DNA of 64,000 nucleotides from Methylococcus sp. Mc7 (GCF_019285515.1 NZ_CP079095.1:1-64000); one strand, 5' to 3'; numbered from the stretch's first letter, positions 27,491 to 37,156 are shown. The notes: generated from the letters alone by a model not told the origin. Made by a program: numbers and translations.

Positions 27491-28601
27491 GTCGGTTAGC
27501 GACGCGACGCTGCTGGACTGGCACAAGAAGATCGGCGAGGCGGTCGGCAAAGGCGAAAACCTGGTCGACCTCGAAACCGACAAGGTCGTGCTGGAAGTTC
27601 CGGCGCCCGAGGACGGGGTGGTGGCGGAACTGCGCGGCGGCAAGGGCGACATCGTGGTCAGCGGACAGCCGATCGCCGTGATCGACACGGCGATTCGGCC
27701 CGCCGCGCCAGCAGTCGCCGTGGCGGCGGAAAAACCGGCGCCGGTGCTGAGCCCGGCGGTGCGCCGCCTGGTCGCCGAACACGCCCTCGATCCGGCGCTG
27801 ATCCCGGCCAGCGGACGCGAGGGACGGCTGACCAAGCAGGACGTGCTGGACTTCCTGGAAACCAGACCCGCCGCGGAGACGGCAAGCCTGCCCCCCCAGA
27901 GCCGGGCCGAACGCCGGGTACCCATGAGCCGGCTGCGCGCCAGGATCGCCGAGCGCATGCTGGAAGCCCAGCACCGGACGGCAACCCTGACCACCTTCAA
28001 CGAGGTGAATCTGCAGAAGGTGTTCGACATCCGCAACGCGCACAAGACCCGATTCGAGCAGCAGCACGGCACCAAGCTCGGCTTCATGTCGTTCTTCGTC
28101 AAGGCCTCGGTGGAGGCGCTGCGCCGATTCCCCATCGCCAACGCCTCGCTCGAAGGCGAAGAGATCGTCTACCACGACTATTACGACATCGGCATCGCCG
28201 TCTCAACGGACCGCGGGCTGGTCGTGCCGATCCTGCGCGATGCCGACAAGGCCGGTTTCGCCGAGATCGAGAAAGCGATCGCCGAATTCGGCCAGAAGGC
28301 CCGCAGCGGCAAGCTGAGCCTCGACGAGCTCAGTGGCGGTACCTTCACCATCACCAACGGCGGCATCTTCGGCTCCATGCTGTCGACGCCGATCCTCAAC
28401 CCGCCGCAGAGCGCCATCCTCGGCATGCACGCCATCAAGGAACGGCCGGTGGTGGAGGACGGCCAGATCGTGATCCGGCCCATGATCTATCTGGCGCTGT
28501 CCTACGACCACCGCCTCATCGACGGCCGTGACGCCGTATCTTTCCTTTTCACCATCAAGGAATTGCTCGAAGATCCGGTCCGGCTGATGCTCGAGGTCTG
28601 A
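27456..28601 (+). CDS. sucB: Dihydrolipoyllysine succinyltransferase (E2 of 2-oxoglutarate dehydrogenase)
   Basis: A 381-residue E2 core enzyme. The lipoyl domain carries the lipoylated Lys in [16 protein letters not shown]. The peripheral-subunit-binding domain is [20 protein letters not shown] through [11 protein letters not shown]. The catalytic domain ends with the active-site [13 protein letters not shown] (His and Asp) and [18 protein letters not shown] at 27456 lies inside the sucA end, so the genes are coupled. The E3 gene (lpd) does not follow: the next gene, ppk1, is convergent, only 12 bases away. Confidence 0.97.
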   Translation: MRIEISVPPLPESVSDATLLDWHKKIGEAVGKGENLVDLETDKVVLEVPAPEDGVVAELRGGKGDIVVSGQPIAVIDTAIRPAAPAVAVAAEKPAPVLSPAVRRLVAEHALDPALIPASGREGRLTKQDVLDFLETRPAAETASLPPQSRAERRVPMSRLRARIAERMLEAQHRTATLTTFNEVNLQKVFDIRNAHKTRFEQQHGTKLGFMSFFVKASVEALRRFPIANASLEGEEIVYHDYYDIGIAVSTDRGLVVPILRDADKAGFAEIEKAIAEFGQKARSGKLSLDELSGGTFTITNGGIFGSMLSTPILNPPQSAILGMHAIKERPVVEDGQIVIRPMIYLALSYDHRLIDGRDAVSFLFTIKELLEDPVRLMLEV

Positions 28602-28613
28602 ACCGCCAGCCGG

Positions 28614-30971
28614 TCAGACGGTTTTTTTGAGCGCCTCCAGTAATTCCGCCTGGGCATCGCAGTGGCGGACGTCGGGCAGCCGCTCGTAGCTTCCGTCCGA
28701 ACGCAGTTGCCAGGCCTGGCAATCGTCTTTCAGATAAAGCTCGAGATCGTTGCGTATCCGCTCGGCCAGCTTCTTGTTCTCGATCGGGAAGCAGGTTTCC
28801 ACCCGGCGGAACATGTTGCGCGCCATGAAATCCGCGCTGGCCGCGTAAATCTCGGGCTCCCCGCCGTTCTCGAAGCAGTAGACACGGCTGTGTTCGAGGA
28901 ACCGTCCGACGATGGAACGCACCTCGACGTTATCCGAGACGCCGGGAATGCCGGGCCTCAAGCAGCAGATGCCGCGCACGATCAGCCTGACCGGCACCCC
29001 GGCGCACGATGCGCGGTAAAGCGCGCGAATCAGCTTGGGCTCGACCAGGGAATTGATCTTGATGACGATCCGCGCCGGCCTTCCCTCCTTCGCATGCTCG
29101 ATTTCCCGCTCGATCTTGCGGATCAGCGTCTTGTGGAGGGTGAACGGCGACTGCAGCAGCTTGTGCAGCTTGCCCATCTTGCCCAGGCTGGTGAGCTGGA
29201 CGAAAACCCGCTGCACGTCCTCGCCCAGCGCCTTGTCGGAAGTCATCAGGCCGTAGTCGGTGTACACGCGGGCGGTGCGGGGATGGTAGTTGCCGGTGCC
29301 CAGGTGGGTGTAGTACCGCAGCGTCCGCCCCTCCCGGCGCAGGATCAGCAGGATCTTGGCGTGGGTCTTGTAGCCGACGATGCCGTAGACCACCTGCACC
29401 CCGGCTTCCTGCAGGCGGGTGGCGAGTGAAATGTTGGCACGCTCGTCGAACCGTGCCAGGAGCTCCACCACGACGGTCACTTCCTTGCCGGCCCGCGCGG
29501 CGCGCGCCAGCGCATCGACGATGGGCGAATCCGGTCCGGTGCGGTAGAGCGTCTGCTTGATGGCGACCACCTGCGGATCGTCGGCGGCCTGGCGGATCAG
29601 GTCGATGACCGGGATGAAAGACTCGTAGGGATGGTGCAGCAGAATGTCCTGCCGGCGCAGGACCTCGAAGAAGTCCTGGTGCCCCGTGAGCTGCGCCGGC
29701 CAGCCCGGCGTGAAGGGCGGATATTTGAGGTCCGGCCGGTCGACCAGGTCGTAGATTTCGCGGGTCCGGCTCAGGTTGACCGGACCGTCCACCCGGTATA
29801 GGCGGTCTTCGCCGAGGCCGAACTGGCTCAACAGAAACTCGATCACCGCGTCCGGGCAGTTGTCGGCCACTTCCAACCGCACCTCGTCGCCGTAGTTGCG
29901 GCTCGCCAGTTCGCCTTCGACCGCCTGCAGCAGATCGTCGATTTCCTCCTCGTCCAGGAACAGGTCGCTGTTGCGGGTCACCCGGAACTGGTAGCACCCT
30001 TTCACCTTCATGCCGTGAAAGAGGTCGTCGACGAAGGCGTGGATGATGGACGAGAGGAACACGAAGTCATGCAGCCTCCCGCCGGTAACGCTCTTCGGCA
30101 ACTGGATGATGCGCGGCAGCGCCCGCGGCGCCTGCAGGATGGCGAGATGGATGTTGCGGCCGAAGGCATCCCTCCCGGCGAGGGAGATGATGAAGTTGAG
30201 GGCCTTGTTGAGCGGGCGCGGAAACGGATGGGTCGGATCCAGCCCGATCGGGCTGAGTATCGGCGCCAGTTCTTCCTCGAAATACCGCCGCAGCCATTTG
30301 TGCTGGGCATCGGTCCAGTCGGAACGGCGGATGAAGCGGATGCCCTCGGCTTCCAGCGCAGGCAGCAGCTCCTGATTGAGTACGCGGTACTGCTCGGCGA
30401 CCAGTTCGTGGACGCGTTCGCTGATGGCGGAAAGGACTTCCTGCGGCGTCATGCTGTCCGGCTCGGTCTGCGCCGCGCCGAGTTCGGATTTTTGCAGCAG
30501 CCCGGCGACCCTGATTTCGAAGAACTCGTCCATGTTGGAACAGGCGATGCTCAGGAAATTGAGCCGCTCCAGCAGCGGCGTTCGGGCATCCTTGGCCTGG
30601 TCCAACACCCGGCGGTTGAACTCCAGCAGGCTGAGTTCACGGTTCAGGAAGCACCGCGAATCGTCCAGGCCTACGTCCTCCGAAGCAGCCTCCGCCGCTT
30701 CGGCCGTACCGGCGGAGGCTGCCGCTTCCTCGCGCCCTTTTTCCATGTCGCCGACCATGAACTTGGCCGCTCTGACCATGCGCTGGGCTTTCTGACGGTT
30801 CAGGCCGGGAATCTTGGTGAGCCGGCCGACGTCGGCATCGGCGAGCTCCTCGACCGAAAAAATCCCGTGCTCGGCCAGCATGATACGCGTCGACTTGCTG
30901 ATGCCTTTGACTTTGCTGATGACCAAACTTCCTCCCTCCTTCTTCTTTCTCTCGCCTTCCACGGTCTCCAT
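28614..30971 (-). CDS. ppk1: Polyphosphate kinase 1 with N-terminal helix-hairpin-helix domain
   Basis: A 785-residue PPK1, which polymerises ATP gamma-phosphate into polyphosphate. The PPK body begins at about residue 105 with CFLNRELSLLEFNRRVLDQA and NFLSIACSNMDEFFEIRVAG. The catalytic His is in VGYKTHAKILLILRR, and further conserved parts are YTHLGTGNYHPRTARVYTDY and IRGICCLRPG. In front lies an extra segment of about 100 residues: a helix-hairpin-helix (ADVGRLTKIPGLNRQKAQRM) and an Ala/Glu-rich linker. ATG at 30971 overlaps the msrB stop (ATGA). A TTG at 30926, directly after AAGGAGGGAGG, may be the real start and still keeps the HhH part. Confidence 0.94.
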   Translation of the reverse strand: METVEGERKKKEGGSLVISKVKGISKSTRIMLAEHGIFSVEELADADVGRLTKIPGLNRQKAQRMVRAAKFMVGDMEKGREEAAASAGTAEAAEAASEDVGLDDSRCFLNRELSLLEFNRRVLDQAKDARTPLLERLNFLSIACSNMDEFFEIRVAGLLQKSELGAAQTEPDSMTPQEVLSAISERVHELVAEQYRVLNQELLPALEAEGIRFIRRSDWTDAQHKWLRRYFEEELAPILSPIGLDPTHPFPRPLNKALNFIISLAGRDAFGRNIHLAILQAPRALPRIIQLPKSVTGGRLHDFVFLSSIIHAFVDDLFHGMKVKGCYQFRVTRNSDLFLDEEEIDDLLQAVEGELASRNYGDEVRLEVADNCPDAVIEFLLSQFGLGEDRLYRVDGPVNLSRTREIYDLVDRPDLKYPPFTPGWPAQLTGHQDFFEVLRRQDILLHHPYESFIPVIDLIRQAADDPQVVAIKQTLYRTGPDSPIVDALARAARAGKEVTVVVELLARFDERANISLATRLQEAGVQVVYGIVGYKTHAKILLILRREGRTLRYYTHLGTGNYHPRTARVYTDYGLMTSDKALGEDVQRVFVQLTSLGKMGKLHKLLQSPFTLHKTLIRKIEREIEHAKEGRPARIVIKINSLVEPKLIRALYRASCAGVPVRLIVRGICCLRPGIPGVSDNVEVRSIVGRFLEHSRVYCFENGGEPEIYAASADFMARNMFRRVETCFPIENKKLAERIRNDLELYLKDDCQAWQLRSDGSYERLPDVRHCDAQAELLEALKKTV

Positions 30972-31426
30972 CAATCGAACAGTTTCAGATACTCCTCATA
31001 GCCGGCCTCCGCCAGTTCCTCCTTGGGAATGAAGCGCAATGCGCCGGAATTGATGCAATAGCGCTTGCCGGTCGGCGCCGGGCCGTCGTCGAAAACGTGC
31101 CCCAAATGGGAATCGGCATGCCTGCTGCGCACTTCGATCCGGACCATCGAGTGGGACCAGTCGGTCGACGTGACGACGTGATCGGGCTCCAGCGGCCGGG
31201 TGAAGCTCGGCCATCCCGTCCCCGAATCGAATTTGTCGCGCGAGCTGAACAGCGGCTCACCCGACACGACGTCCACATAGATGCCTTCCCGGTGGTTGTC
31301 CCAGTACGGATTGTCGAACGGCCGTTCGGTGCCGTTTTCCCTGCAGATCGCATACTGTTCCTCGCTCAGCCGGCCTTTGATCTCTTCCTCCGTCGGCTTC
31401 CTGAAGCTTTTCCAGTCCCAGCCCAT
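30971..31426 (-). CDS. msrB: Peptide-methionine (R)-S-oxide reductase MsrB
   Basis: A 151-residue methionine-R-sulfoxide reductase repairing oxidised proteins. It has [52 protein letters not shown] and the catalytic Cys in [11 protein letters not shown]. The two CxxC pairs that bind zinc in many MsrB proteins are missing (EPLFSS and DSHLGH replace them), so this is the metal-free form. ATG at 31426 gives the usual N-terminus; the frame could be extended by an upstream TTG. Its stop is coupled to ppk1. Confidence 0.95.
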   Translation of the reverse strand: MGWDWKSFRKPTEEEIKGRLSEEQYAICRENGTERPFDNPYWDNHREGIYVDVVSGEPLFSSRDKFDSGTGWPSFTRPLEPDHVVTSTDWSHSMVRIEVRSRHADSHLGHVFDDGPAPTGKRYCINSGALRFIPKEELAEAGYEEYLKLFD

Positions 31427-31472
31427 ACCCGTATCCCCGTCGAAATCCCTCAAAAAAATCAATTATTAAACA

Positions 31473-31501
31473 TTGGCGCTCCCGCTTCCATACGCTACAA
31501 T
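31473..31501 (+). promoter_or_regulatory. Sigma70-type promoter of the cobalamin riboswitch/btuB unit
   Basis: TTGGCG (31473-31478), a 17-base spacer and TACAAT (31496-31501) lie just before the conserved riboswitch body, so transcription would start near 31508. Confidence 0.6.
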
Positions 31502-31510
31502 CCGCGCCCT

Positions 31511-31727
31511 TCACAGGTGTCGGCCGGCGGGAAACGCCGGTCGGTGAAACGGGAAGCCGGTGCGGATACCTTATCCCAATCCGGCGCTGCCCCCGCAACG
31601 GTGATTGAGCCGGAACGTATCAAACGTTCCGAGGCGGATTCTTGACGCCACTGCGCGAATGCGCGGGAAGGCAGAAAACCGCCCGGCGGACACGCCTCTC
31701 ATCAGCCCGGAGACCGGCCTGCGATGA
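31511..31727 (+). promoter_or_regulatory. Cobalamin (B12) riboswitch
   Basis: The conserved landmarks of the adenosylcobalamin aptamer occur in order: ACAGGTG at the 5' side, GGGAAGCCGGTGCGGA, CCGGCGCTGCCCCCGCAACGGTG (written here only as its central GCTGCCCCCGCAACGGT), GAAGGCAGAAAACCGCCCG, and the closing AGCCCGGAGACCGGCCTG. It lies in the leader of the BtuB-type receptor gene. High coenzyme B12 should lower expression of the receptor. The 130 bases from its end to the btuB start probably hold the expression platform. Confidence 0.93.
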
Positions 31728-31860
31728 CATGAAGACCCCGCGGAGGGCGAGGGTCGCGCCCCGCTTTACCGCAAGCCCCTTCACCCGGGCGATGCGGCGC
31801 GGGCCGGCCTTTCGACCTCCGCGGAACCGTTAACGCCATGCGGGTGTGCATGGCCATCAC

Positions 31861-33762
31861 ATGCAGAGGTCCATCGTGAAATCCCGGCTTTTCCGCCTTT
31901 CCCTCTCGGCGCTCGGCGCCGCCCTTTCCTTCGACACATCGGCCATCGACAGCGATCCCGAGGAACTCGACACCGTGGTGGTTACGGCCACCCGCACCGA
32001 AACGCCGAGCCGGCAGGTCGGCAGCTCCGTCACCGTCCTGACCGCCGAGGACATCAAAGAGCGAGGCATCTATTCGGTCGACCAGATCCTGCGTATCGTT
32101 CCCGGCCTCGACGTGGCCCAGAGCGGCGGTCCCGGACGGGAGACCTCGGTGTTCCTGCGCGGCGCCAACTCCGGCCAGACCATCGTCCTGATCGACTGGA
32201 CCGAAATGAACGATCCCTCCTCGGCCAACGCCGGGTTCGACTTCGCCAACCTGACCGTCGACAACATCGAGCGCATCGAAATCCTGCGTGGCGCGGCCAG
32301 TTCGGTATACGGATCGGAGGCCATCGGCGGGGTGATCAACATCATCACCAAGAAGGGCACCGGCAAACCGAGGCTGAAAGTCAGCGTCGACGGCGGCGGC
32401 TACGACACCTGGCGGGTCATGGGCGACATCGCCGGCGGCGATCCCGGCCTCAACTACAGCCTCACCGCCAGCCACCGCGAGGTCCGCGGCTTTTCCGCCG
32501 CCGACCAGCACTTCGGTGCCACCGAGCGCGACGGTTATCGCAATACCACCGTCAGCGCCCGCGTCGGCGGCAAGCCCGCCGACAACCTGGAACTGGGCTG
32601 GAGCCTGCGCTACGACGACGCCTTCACCAAGCTGGACAACTACGACTTCCTGCTCCGGCGCCCCGTCGACGACCCCAACTTCACCGGCAACACCAACGAG
32701 CTCTATACCCGCGGCTTCGGCACCCTCAAGCTGTTCGACAACCTGTGGGAGCAGACGGCCGGGATGGCCTACACCCGCGTGGACCGCCAGTACGACAACG
32801 CCGCCAACCCGGGCGATCCCTTCCCGTTCCGCGCGGCCTACCTGGGCGAAAAGATCAAGGGCAACTGGCTCAATACGCTGCGCCCGCACGAAACCAACAC
32901 AATCTCGTTCGGCATCGATGACGAGGAGGACACCATGACCATCATGGAGCCCTCGCAGTTCGTCAAGAGCTACAACACGCTGGGATATTTTCTCGAAGAC
33001 CAGATCAATCCCTTCGACTGGTGGTCCACCACGGCGAACGTGCGGCATGACCACAACAACTTCGTCGGCGGCAGGACGACCTGGCGGGTCAGCCAGGTCT
33101 GGACCGCTCCGCATATAGAAACCCGGTTGAAGGCCAACTACGGGACCGGCTTCAAGGTGCCCGCACTCGCCCAGCTCTACGATCCCCTGTACAACACGGG
33201 GAACCCTGACCTCCGGCCGGAAACCAGCGCCAACTGGGACGTCGGCATCGAACAGCCGTTCTGGGGAGCAGCGAGAGGCAATGCCGGCATCGTGTACTTC
33301 AACAACCGTTTCAAAGACTTGATCCAGTTCGATCCCGTCGCGTTCCGCATGGAAAACATCAACAATGCCACAGCCGAGGGCCTGGAAACCTATGTCGAAC
33401 TGAATCCGCTGAGCGGCCTGGACCTGCGGGCAACGTATACCTACATGGACAGCCGGGACAAGGATACCGGAAACCCTCTGTACCAGAGAGCCCGGGACAA
33501 AGGAGCATTCGACGCCAATTACCGTTTCGACAGCGGCGCCAACGTACACGCGAACATCGTGATGGTCGGCCCCCGGCTCAGCATCGGCAACCGCATGGTG
33601 CCCGGCTATGTCGTGCTCAACCTCGCGGGATCCTACGAAGTCAGCGACCGGCTGTCGCTGTGGACCCGGGTGGATAACGCGCTCAACAAATGGTACGAGG
33701 AAGTCTACGGTTACGGTGCCACTGGCGCCGCGGCTTACGGCGGCCTCACCCTGACCTATTAG
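31861..33762 (+). CDS. btuB: TonB-dependent vitamin B12 receptor (BtuB-type)
   Basis: A 633-residue outer-membrane receptor. After a signal peptide comes the TonB box region DTVVVTATR, the plug domain (GSSVTVLTAEDIKERG, FLRGANSGQTIVLIDW, IEILRGAASSVYGSEAIGGV, INIITKKG) and a 22-strand barrel ending in a C-terminal aromatic residue (GGLTLTY). Placement behind a cobalamin riboswitch supports cobalamin or a corrinoid as ligand. ATG at 31861 is chosen; an alternative GTG lies 15 bases upstream. No periplasmic-binding or ABC uptake genes follow. Confidence 0.94.
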   Translation: MQRSIVKSRLFRLSLSALGAALSFDTSAIDSDPEELDTVVVTATRTETPSRQVGSSVTVLTAEDIKERGIYSVDQILRIVPGLDVAQSGGPGRETSVFLRGANSGQTIVLIDWTEMNDPSSANAGFDFANLTVDNIERIEILRGAASSVYGSEAIGGVINIITKKGTGKPRLKVSVDGGGYDTWRVMGDIAGGDPGLNYSLTASHREVRGFSAADQHFGATERDGYRNTTVSARVGGKPADNLELGWSLRYDDAFTKLDNYDFLLRRPVDDPNFTGNTNELYTRGFGTLKLFDNLWEQTAGMAYTRVDRQYDNAANPGDPFPFRAAYLGEKIKGNWLNTLRPHETNTISFGIDDEEDTMTIMEPSQFVKSYNTLGYFLEDQINPFDWWSTTANVRHDHNNFVGGRTTWRVSQVWTAPHIETRLKANYGTGFKVPALAQLYDPLYNTGNPDLRPETSANWDVGIEQPFWGAARGNAGIVYFNNRFKDLIQFDPVAFRMENINNATAEGLETYVELNPLSGLDLRATYTYMDSRDKDTGNPLYQRARDKGAFDANYRFDSGANVHANIVMVGPRLSIGNRMVPGYVVLNLAGSYEVSDRLSLWTRVDNALNKWYEEVYGYGATGAAAYGGLTLTY

Positions 33763-33771
33763 CGGGACGCC

Positions 33772-34164
33772 CTATTTCACCACCCGCAGTGCCGGCCGCT
33801 TTTTCTGCGCCGGCTCCTGCGGTTCGGGTGGCGGCGGAGGTTCGCCGCCGGGCCCCTCTTCCTGGTCGAACACCATGCCCTGGCCATTTTCGCGGGCATA
33901 CAGCGCCATGACGGCCGACACCGGGATGTAGACGCTAGTGGGTGTCCCGCCGAAACGGGCGCTGAACGTCACTTCGTGGTTGTTCATGTCCAGATGCTGC
34001 ACGGCTTGCGGGCGGAGATTGAGCACGATGCGCCCTTCCTGCACGTATTGCCGCGGCACGTCGACCGAGGGCGCTTCGGCGTCGACGAGCAGATAAGGCG
34101 TGAAATCGTTGTCGATCAGCCACTCGTAAACAGCCCGTATGAGATAGGGCTTGAGAGGGATCAT
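33772..34164 (-). CDS. sspB: ClpXP protease specificity-enhancing factor SspB
   Basis: A 130-residue adaptor that delivers ssrA-tagged proteins to ClpXP. The folded part reads KPYLIRAVYEWLIDNDFTPY, HLDMNNHEVTFSARFGG and VYIPVSAVMALYARENGQGM. A flexible proline-rich tail ends in KKRPALRVVK, the ClpX-binding motif of the family. ATG at 34164 overlaps the sspA stop (ATGA). It converges with btuB, nine bases away. Confidence 0.95.
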   Translation of the reverse strand: MIPLKPYLIRAVYEWLIDNDFTPYLLVDAEAPSVDVPRQYVQEGRIVLNLRPQAVQHLDMNNHEVTFSARFGGTPTSVYIPVSAVMALYARENGQGMVFDQEEGPGGEPPPPPEPQEPAQKKRPALRVVK

Positions 34165-34814
34165 GCGTCTTCCGGGATCACGTGGGCCGGCGCGGCGAAC
34201 TCCCGCTCCTCTTCGCTCAGGCTCGCCTGAAACGAATGGCGTTCGAACAGCCGGGCCGCATAAGCCTTGATCGGCTCGGCCTGGCGAGGCAGATCGATAC
34301 CCAGCATGGGCAGCCGCCACAGCAACGGTGCCAGCGAACAGTCGACCAGGCAGAATTCGTCACTCAGGAAATAGGGCTTGGCGGCGAATATGGGCGCCGC
34401 TGCGAGCAGGCTTTCCCGCAACTGCTTCCTGGCCTTCTGGCTTCTGCCCTCGGGCGCATTTTCGATTTCCTCGAGAAGACTGTACCAGTCCCGCTCGACC
34501 CGATGGACGAGCAAGCGCGCCCTGGCCCGCGAGACCGGGTCCATCGGATGCAGCGGGGGATGGGGAAAACGCTCGTCGAGGTACTCCATGATGATGCGGG
34601 AGTCGTAGAGCACCAAGTCCCGGTCGACGAGCGTCGGCATGGTGCCATAGGGATTCAGCTCGACCAGATCCTCGGGGGGATCGCCCATGTCGACATATTC
34701 GATGTCCGCGGAAATTCCTTTTTCATGCAGCACGATCCGCGTACGATGACTGTACGCGCAGGTCGGGGAACAAAACAGAGTCATCACGGATTTTCGGCTG
34801 GCCGCTGTTGCCAC
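34161..34814 (-). CDS. sspA: Stringent starvation protein A (GST-fold transcription factor)
   Basis: A 217-residue SspA with the glutathione-transferase fold: the N-terminal LFCSPTCAYSHRTRIVLHEK, ELNPYGTMPTLVDRDLVLYD and SRIIMEYLDERFPHPPL, with the surface PHPPLHP pocket used to contact RNA polymerase. It is a known partner of sspB and normally follows petABC, as here. A GTG start at 34814 with GAGG upstream is used; Met at residue 11 is an alternative. The 243 bases between it and petC contain no gene I can support. Confidence 0.94.
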   Translation of the reverse strand: MATAASRKSVMTLFCSPTCAYSHRTRIVLHEKGISADIEYVDMGDPPEDLVELNPYGTMPTLVDRDLVLYDSRIIMEYLDERFPHPPLHPMDPVSRARARLLVHRVERDWYSLLEEIENAPEGRSQKARKQLRESLLAAAPIFAAKPYFLSDEFCLVDCSLAPLLWRLPMLGIDLPRQAEPIKAYAARLFERHSFQASLSEEEREFAAPAHVIPEDA

Positions 34815-35057
34815 GTATCACACCTCTTTCATGTCGTGATCACGCCCGGAATCCCCTTCCTTATCATGTCCAGCCGCGAATCGGCGGGCCCATCCCCAGG
34901 GAAGCGGCGGAACTCTCGAGAAAGCCGCCCCTCGGGGGAAGCCCCCACCCTGGAAGGCCCCTGGGACGCTCGCCCAGTTGCAACGAACCCGTGCGTTGAG
35001 CCGGACGGATCGGGACCTTGGCGCACCGCAACCCATCCGGATTGTATCATGATCGTT

Positions 35058-35780
35058 TCAGGCGATGTCTTTCCAGTATTCCCGCTTGAGCCGGTAGAGA
35101 ACGACCGCCAGAACGATCAGCACCGCGACCACATATTTGCCGATGCGCAGCCGGTCCAACTGTGCGGGTTCGGCGGCATAAACCAGGAAATTGACCAGAT
35201 CGGCCACCATCTCGTCGAATTCCTCGGACGGCAACGCCCCCTGATTGACATGTTTCAAACCGACGATGGCTTCCACCCCGCCGCCTTTCTTGACCACCGG
35301 CCGCTGGGCGCCCTGCAGTGAGGCGAATACGTTCGGCATGGCGACCTGCCGAAAGAAAGCGTTGTCCACGCCGGTCGGCCGTGACGGGTCCAGGTAGAAG
35401 CCACGGAGATAGCTGTAGATCCAGTCGGGATGACGGGAGCGGGCGATCAGCGACAGATCGGGCGGAGCAACCCCGAACCAGCCCTCCGCATCAGCGGCAC
35501 GCATGGCGCTGAGCATGCTGTCCTGCGGCTTCGCCTGGCCCCTCAGGAAATCACGCTCCAGCACACCGTCCTCGAGCTTCAGATCGTGCGCCATGCGCGA
35601 ATAGCGCAGATGCTTGAGGGAATGGCAGCCCTGGCAGTAGTTCGCGTACGTCACGGCCCCTCGCCTGAGCGACTCCTTGTCGAAGACGTCGACGTCGACG
35701 TCCTCCAGCGGCATGACGCTTTCCACGGCAAACGCGCTGCCGGCCACCAAAGTCAGAAAAAGTCCGGCGATTCGTCTCAT
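35058..35780 (-). CDS. petC: Cytochrome c1 of the bc1 complex
   Basis: A 240-residue cytochrome c1. It has a cleavable signal peptide (MRRIAGLFLTLVAGSAFA) and the haem motif CQGCH in YANYCQGCHSLKHLRYSR. The distal Met should lie in the RQVAMPNVFASLQG region. A C-terminal membrane anchor, IGKYVVAVLIVLAVVLYRL, holds it in the inner membrane with the haem in the periplasm. It carries electrons from the Rieske centre to soluble c-type cytochromes. The ATG overlaps the petB stop. Confidence 0.96.
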   Translation of the reverse strand: MRRIAGLFLTLVAGSAFAVESVMPLEDVDVDVFDKESLRRGAVTYANYCQGCHSLKHLRYSRMAHDLKLEDGVLERDFLRGQAKPQDSMLSAMRAADAEGWFGVAPPDLSLIARSRHPDWIYSYLRGFYLDPSRPTGVDNAFFRQVAMPNVFASLQGAQRPVVKKGGGVEAIVGLKHVNQGALPSEEFDEMVADLVNFLVYAAEPAQLDRLRIGKYVVAVLIVLAVVLYRLKREYWKDIA

Positions 35781-37156
35781 TTTTTGATTCCGCTAAATGC
35801 CCTGGCTTTCTCCAAGCAAGCGGCGATTTGCGCGCCAGCCCTTCTGTACCATTCGGAATTCTCCGCCGCGGCGATGCCCCGCCGCACCCCTTCCCAAACG
35901 ATGCCCTCCCGCTTTTCCAGCGGAATCACCGCCTCGGTCAAGCGTTCCGGCAAGGGCTTGGTCCTGTCCTTCAGGCTGTACCAGGGCATCAGCAGGAAAA
36001 AGGCGAAGTAGTTGAGCGAGAAAAACCGGGCCAGGAACGTCGTGGTAGGCGTCACCGGCTTGGTGCCCAGGATGCCGAGTCCGATGAAACTCAGGACGAA
36101 CAGGGTCAGGGCGGTCTTGTAATAGGCGCCCCGGTACCGGATCGAGCGGACCTGGCAACGGTCCAGCCACGGCAGCCCGAACAGCAACACGATCGATGCC
36201 CCCATGGCGATGACGCCGCCGAGCTTGTCCGGCACCGACCGCAGGATCGAATAGAACGGCGTGAAGTACCACACCGGCGCGATGTGCTCCGGCGTCTTCA
36301 TCGGGTCGGCCGGCTCGAAGTTGGGATGCTCCAAGAAATAGCCTCCCATCTCCGGCGCGTAGAACACGACCAGGGCGAACAGGACCACGAACACCGCCAT
36401 GGCATAAAGGTCCTTTACCGTGTAGTACGGATGGAGCGGAATGCCGTCCAGCGGAACGCCATCGGCATCCTTCTTCTCCTTGATCTCGATGCCGTCCGGG
36501 TTGCCCGATCCCGAAGTATGCAGCGCGGCCAGATGCAGCACCACCAGCATTACGATGGCCAGCGGAATCGCCACGACGTGCAGGGCGAAAAAGCGGGTCA
36601 GCGTGGCGTCGGCCACCACGTAGTCCCCCCGCACCCAGGTGGCGAGATCCTCGCCGATCACCGGTATGGCGCCGAACAGCGAAATGATCACCTGCGCGCC
36701 CCAGTAGGACATCTGTCCCCACGGAAGCAGATAGCCCATGAAGGCTTCGGCCATCAGCAGCAGGAAGATCACCATGCCGAACAGCCAGAGCAGTTCCCGG
36801 GGCTTCTTGAACGACCCGTAGAACAGCGCCCGGAACATGTGCAGATAGATCACGATGAAGAACGCCGAAGCCCCCGTCGAATGCATGTAGCGCAGCAGCC
36901 AGCCCCATTTGACGTCGCGCATGATGTATTCGATCGAATCGAAGGCGAGGCCGGCGTCCGGCTTGTAGTGCATCGCCAGGAAGATACCGGTGACGATCTG
37001 ATTGACCAGCACGAACAAGGCGAGCGAGCCGAAGAAATAAAGCAGATTGAAATTCTTCGGCGCATAGTACTGAGTCAGGTGATCGCGGACGAACGCGCTC
37101 ACCGGGAGGCGCTGGTCCACCCAGTCCATCACGGCTTTCATTCTCTCGTTGGGCAT
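35777..37156 (-). CDS. petB: Cytochrome b of the bc1 complex
   Basis: A 459-residue cytochrome b. The paired haem-ligand histidines lie in RYMHSTGASAFFIVIYLHMFR and in FFALHVVAIPLAIVMLVVLHLAALH. The Qo-site motif is PEHIAPVWYFTPFY, close to the classical PEWY region, and the sequence GQMSYWGAQVI matches the family. There are eight or nine membrane helices and a longer charged C-terminus than in minimal homologues. ATG at 37156 overlaps the stop of petA in TGATG. Confidence 0.96.
   Translation of the reverse strand: MPNERMKAVMDWVDQRLPVSAFVRDHLTQYYAPKNFNLLYFFGSLALFVLVNQIVTGIFLAMHYKPDAGLAFDSIEYIMRDVKWGWLLRYMHSTGASAFFIVIYLHMFRALFYGSFKKPRELLWLFGMVIFLLLMAEAFMGYLLPWGQMSYWGAQVIISLFGAIPVIGEDLATWVRGDYVVADATLTRFFALHVVAIPLAIVMLVVLHLAALHTSGSGNPDGIEIKEKKDADGVPLDGIPLHPYYTVKDLYAMAVFVVLFALVVFYAPEMGGYFLEHPNFEPADPMKTPEHIAPVWYFTPFYSILRSVPDKLGGVIAMGASIVLLFGLPWLDRCQVRSIRYRGAYYKTALTLFVLSFIGLGILGTKPVTPTTTFLARFFSLNYFAFFLLMPWYSLKDRTKPLPERLTEAVIPLEKREGIVWEGVRRGIAAAENSEWYRRAGAQIAACLEKARAFSGIKK

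Noticed and set aside
28601-28628. Possible terminator between sucB and ppk1 (AACCG ... CGGTT then T run)
   Set aside because: The stem is only five base pairs with a large loop; too weak to claim despite the T run.
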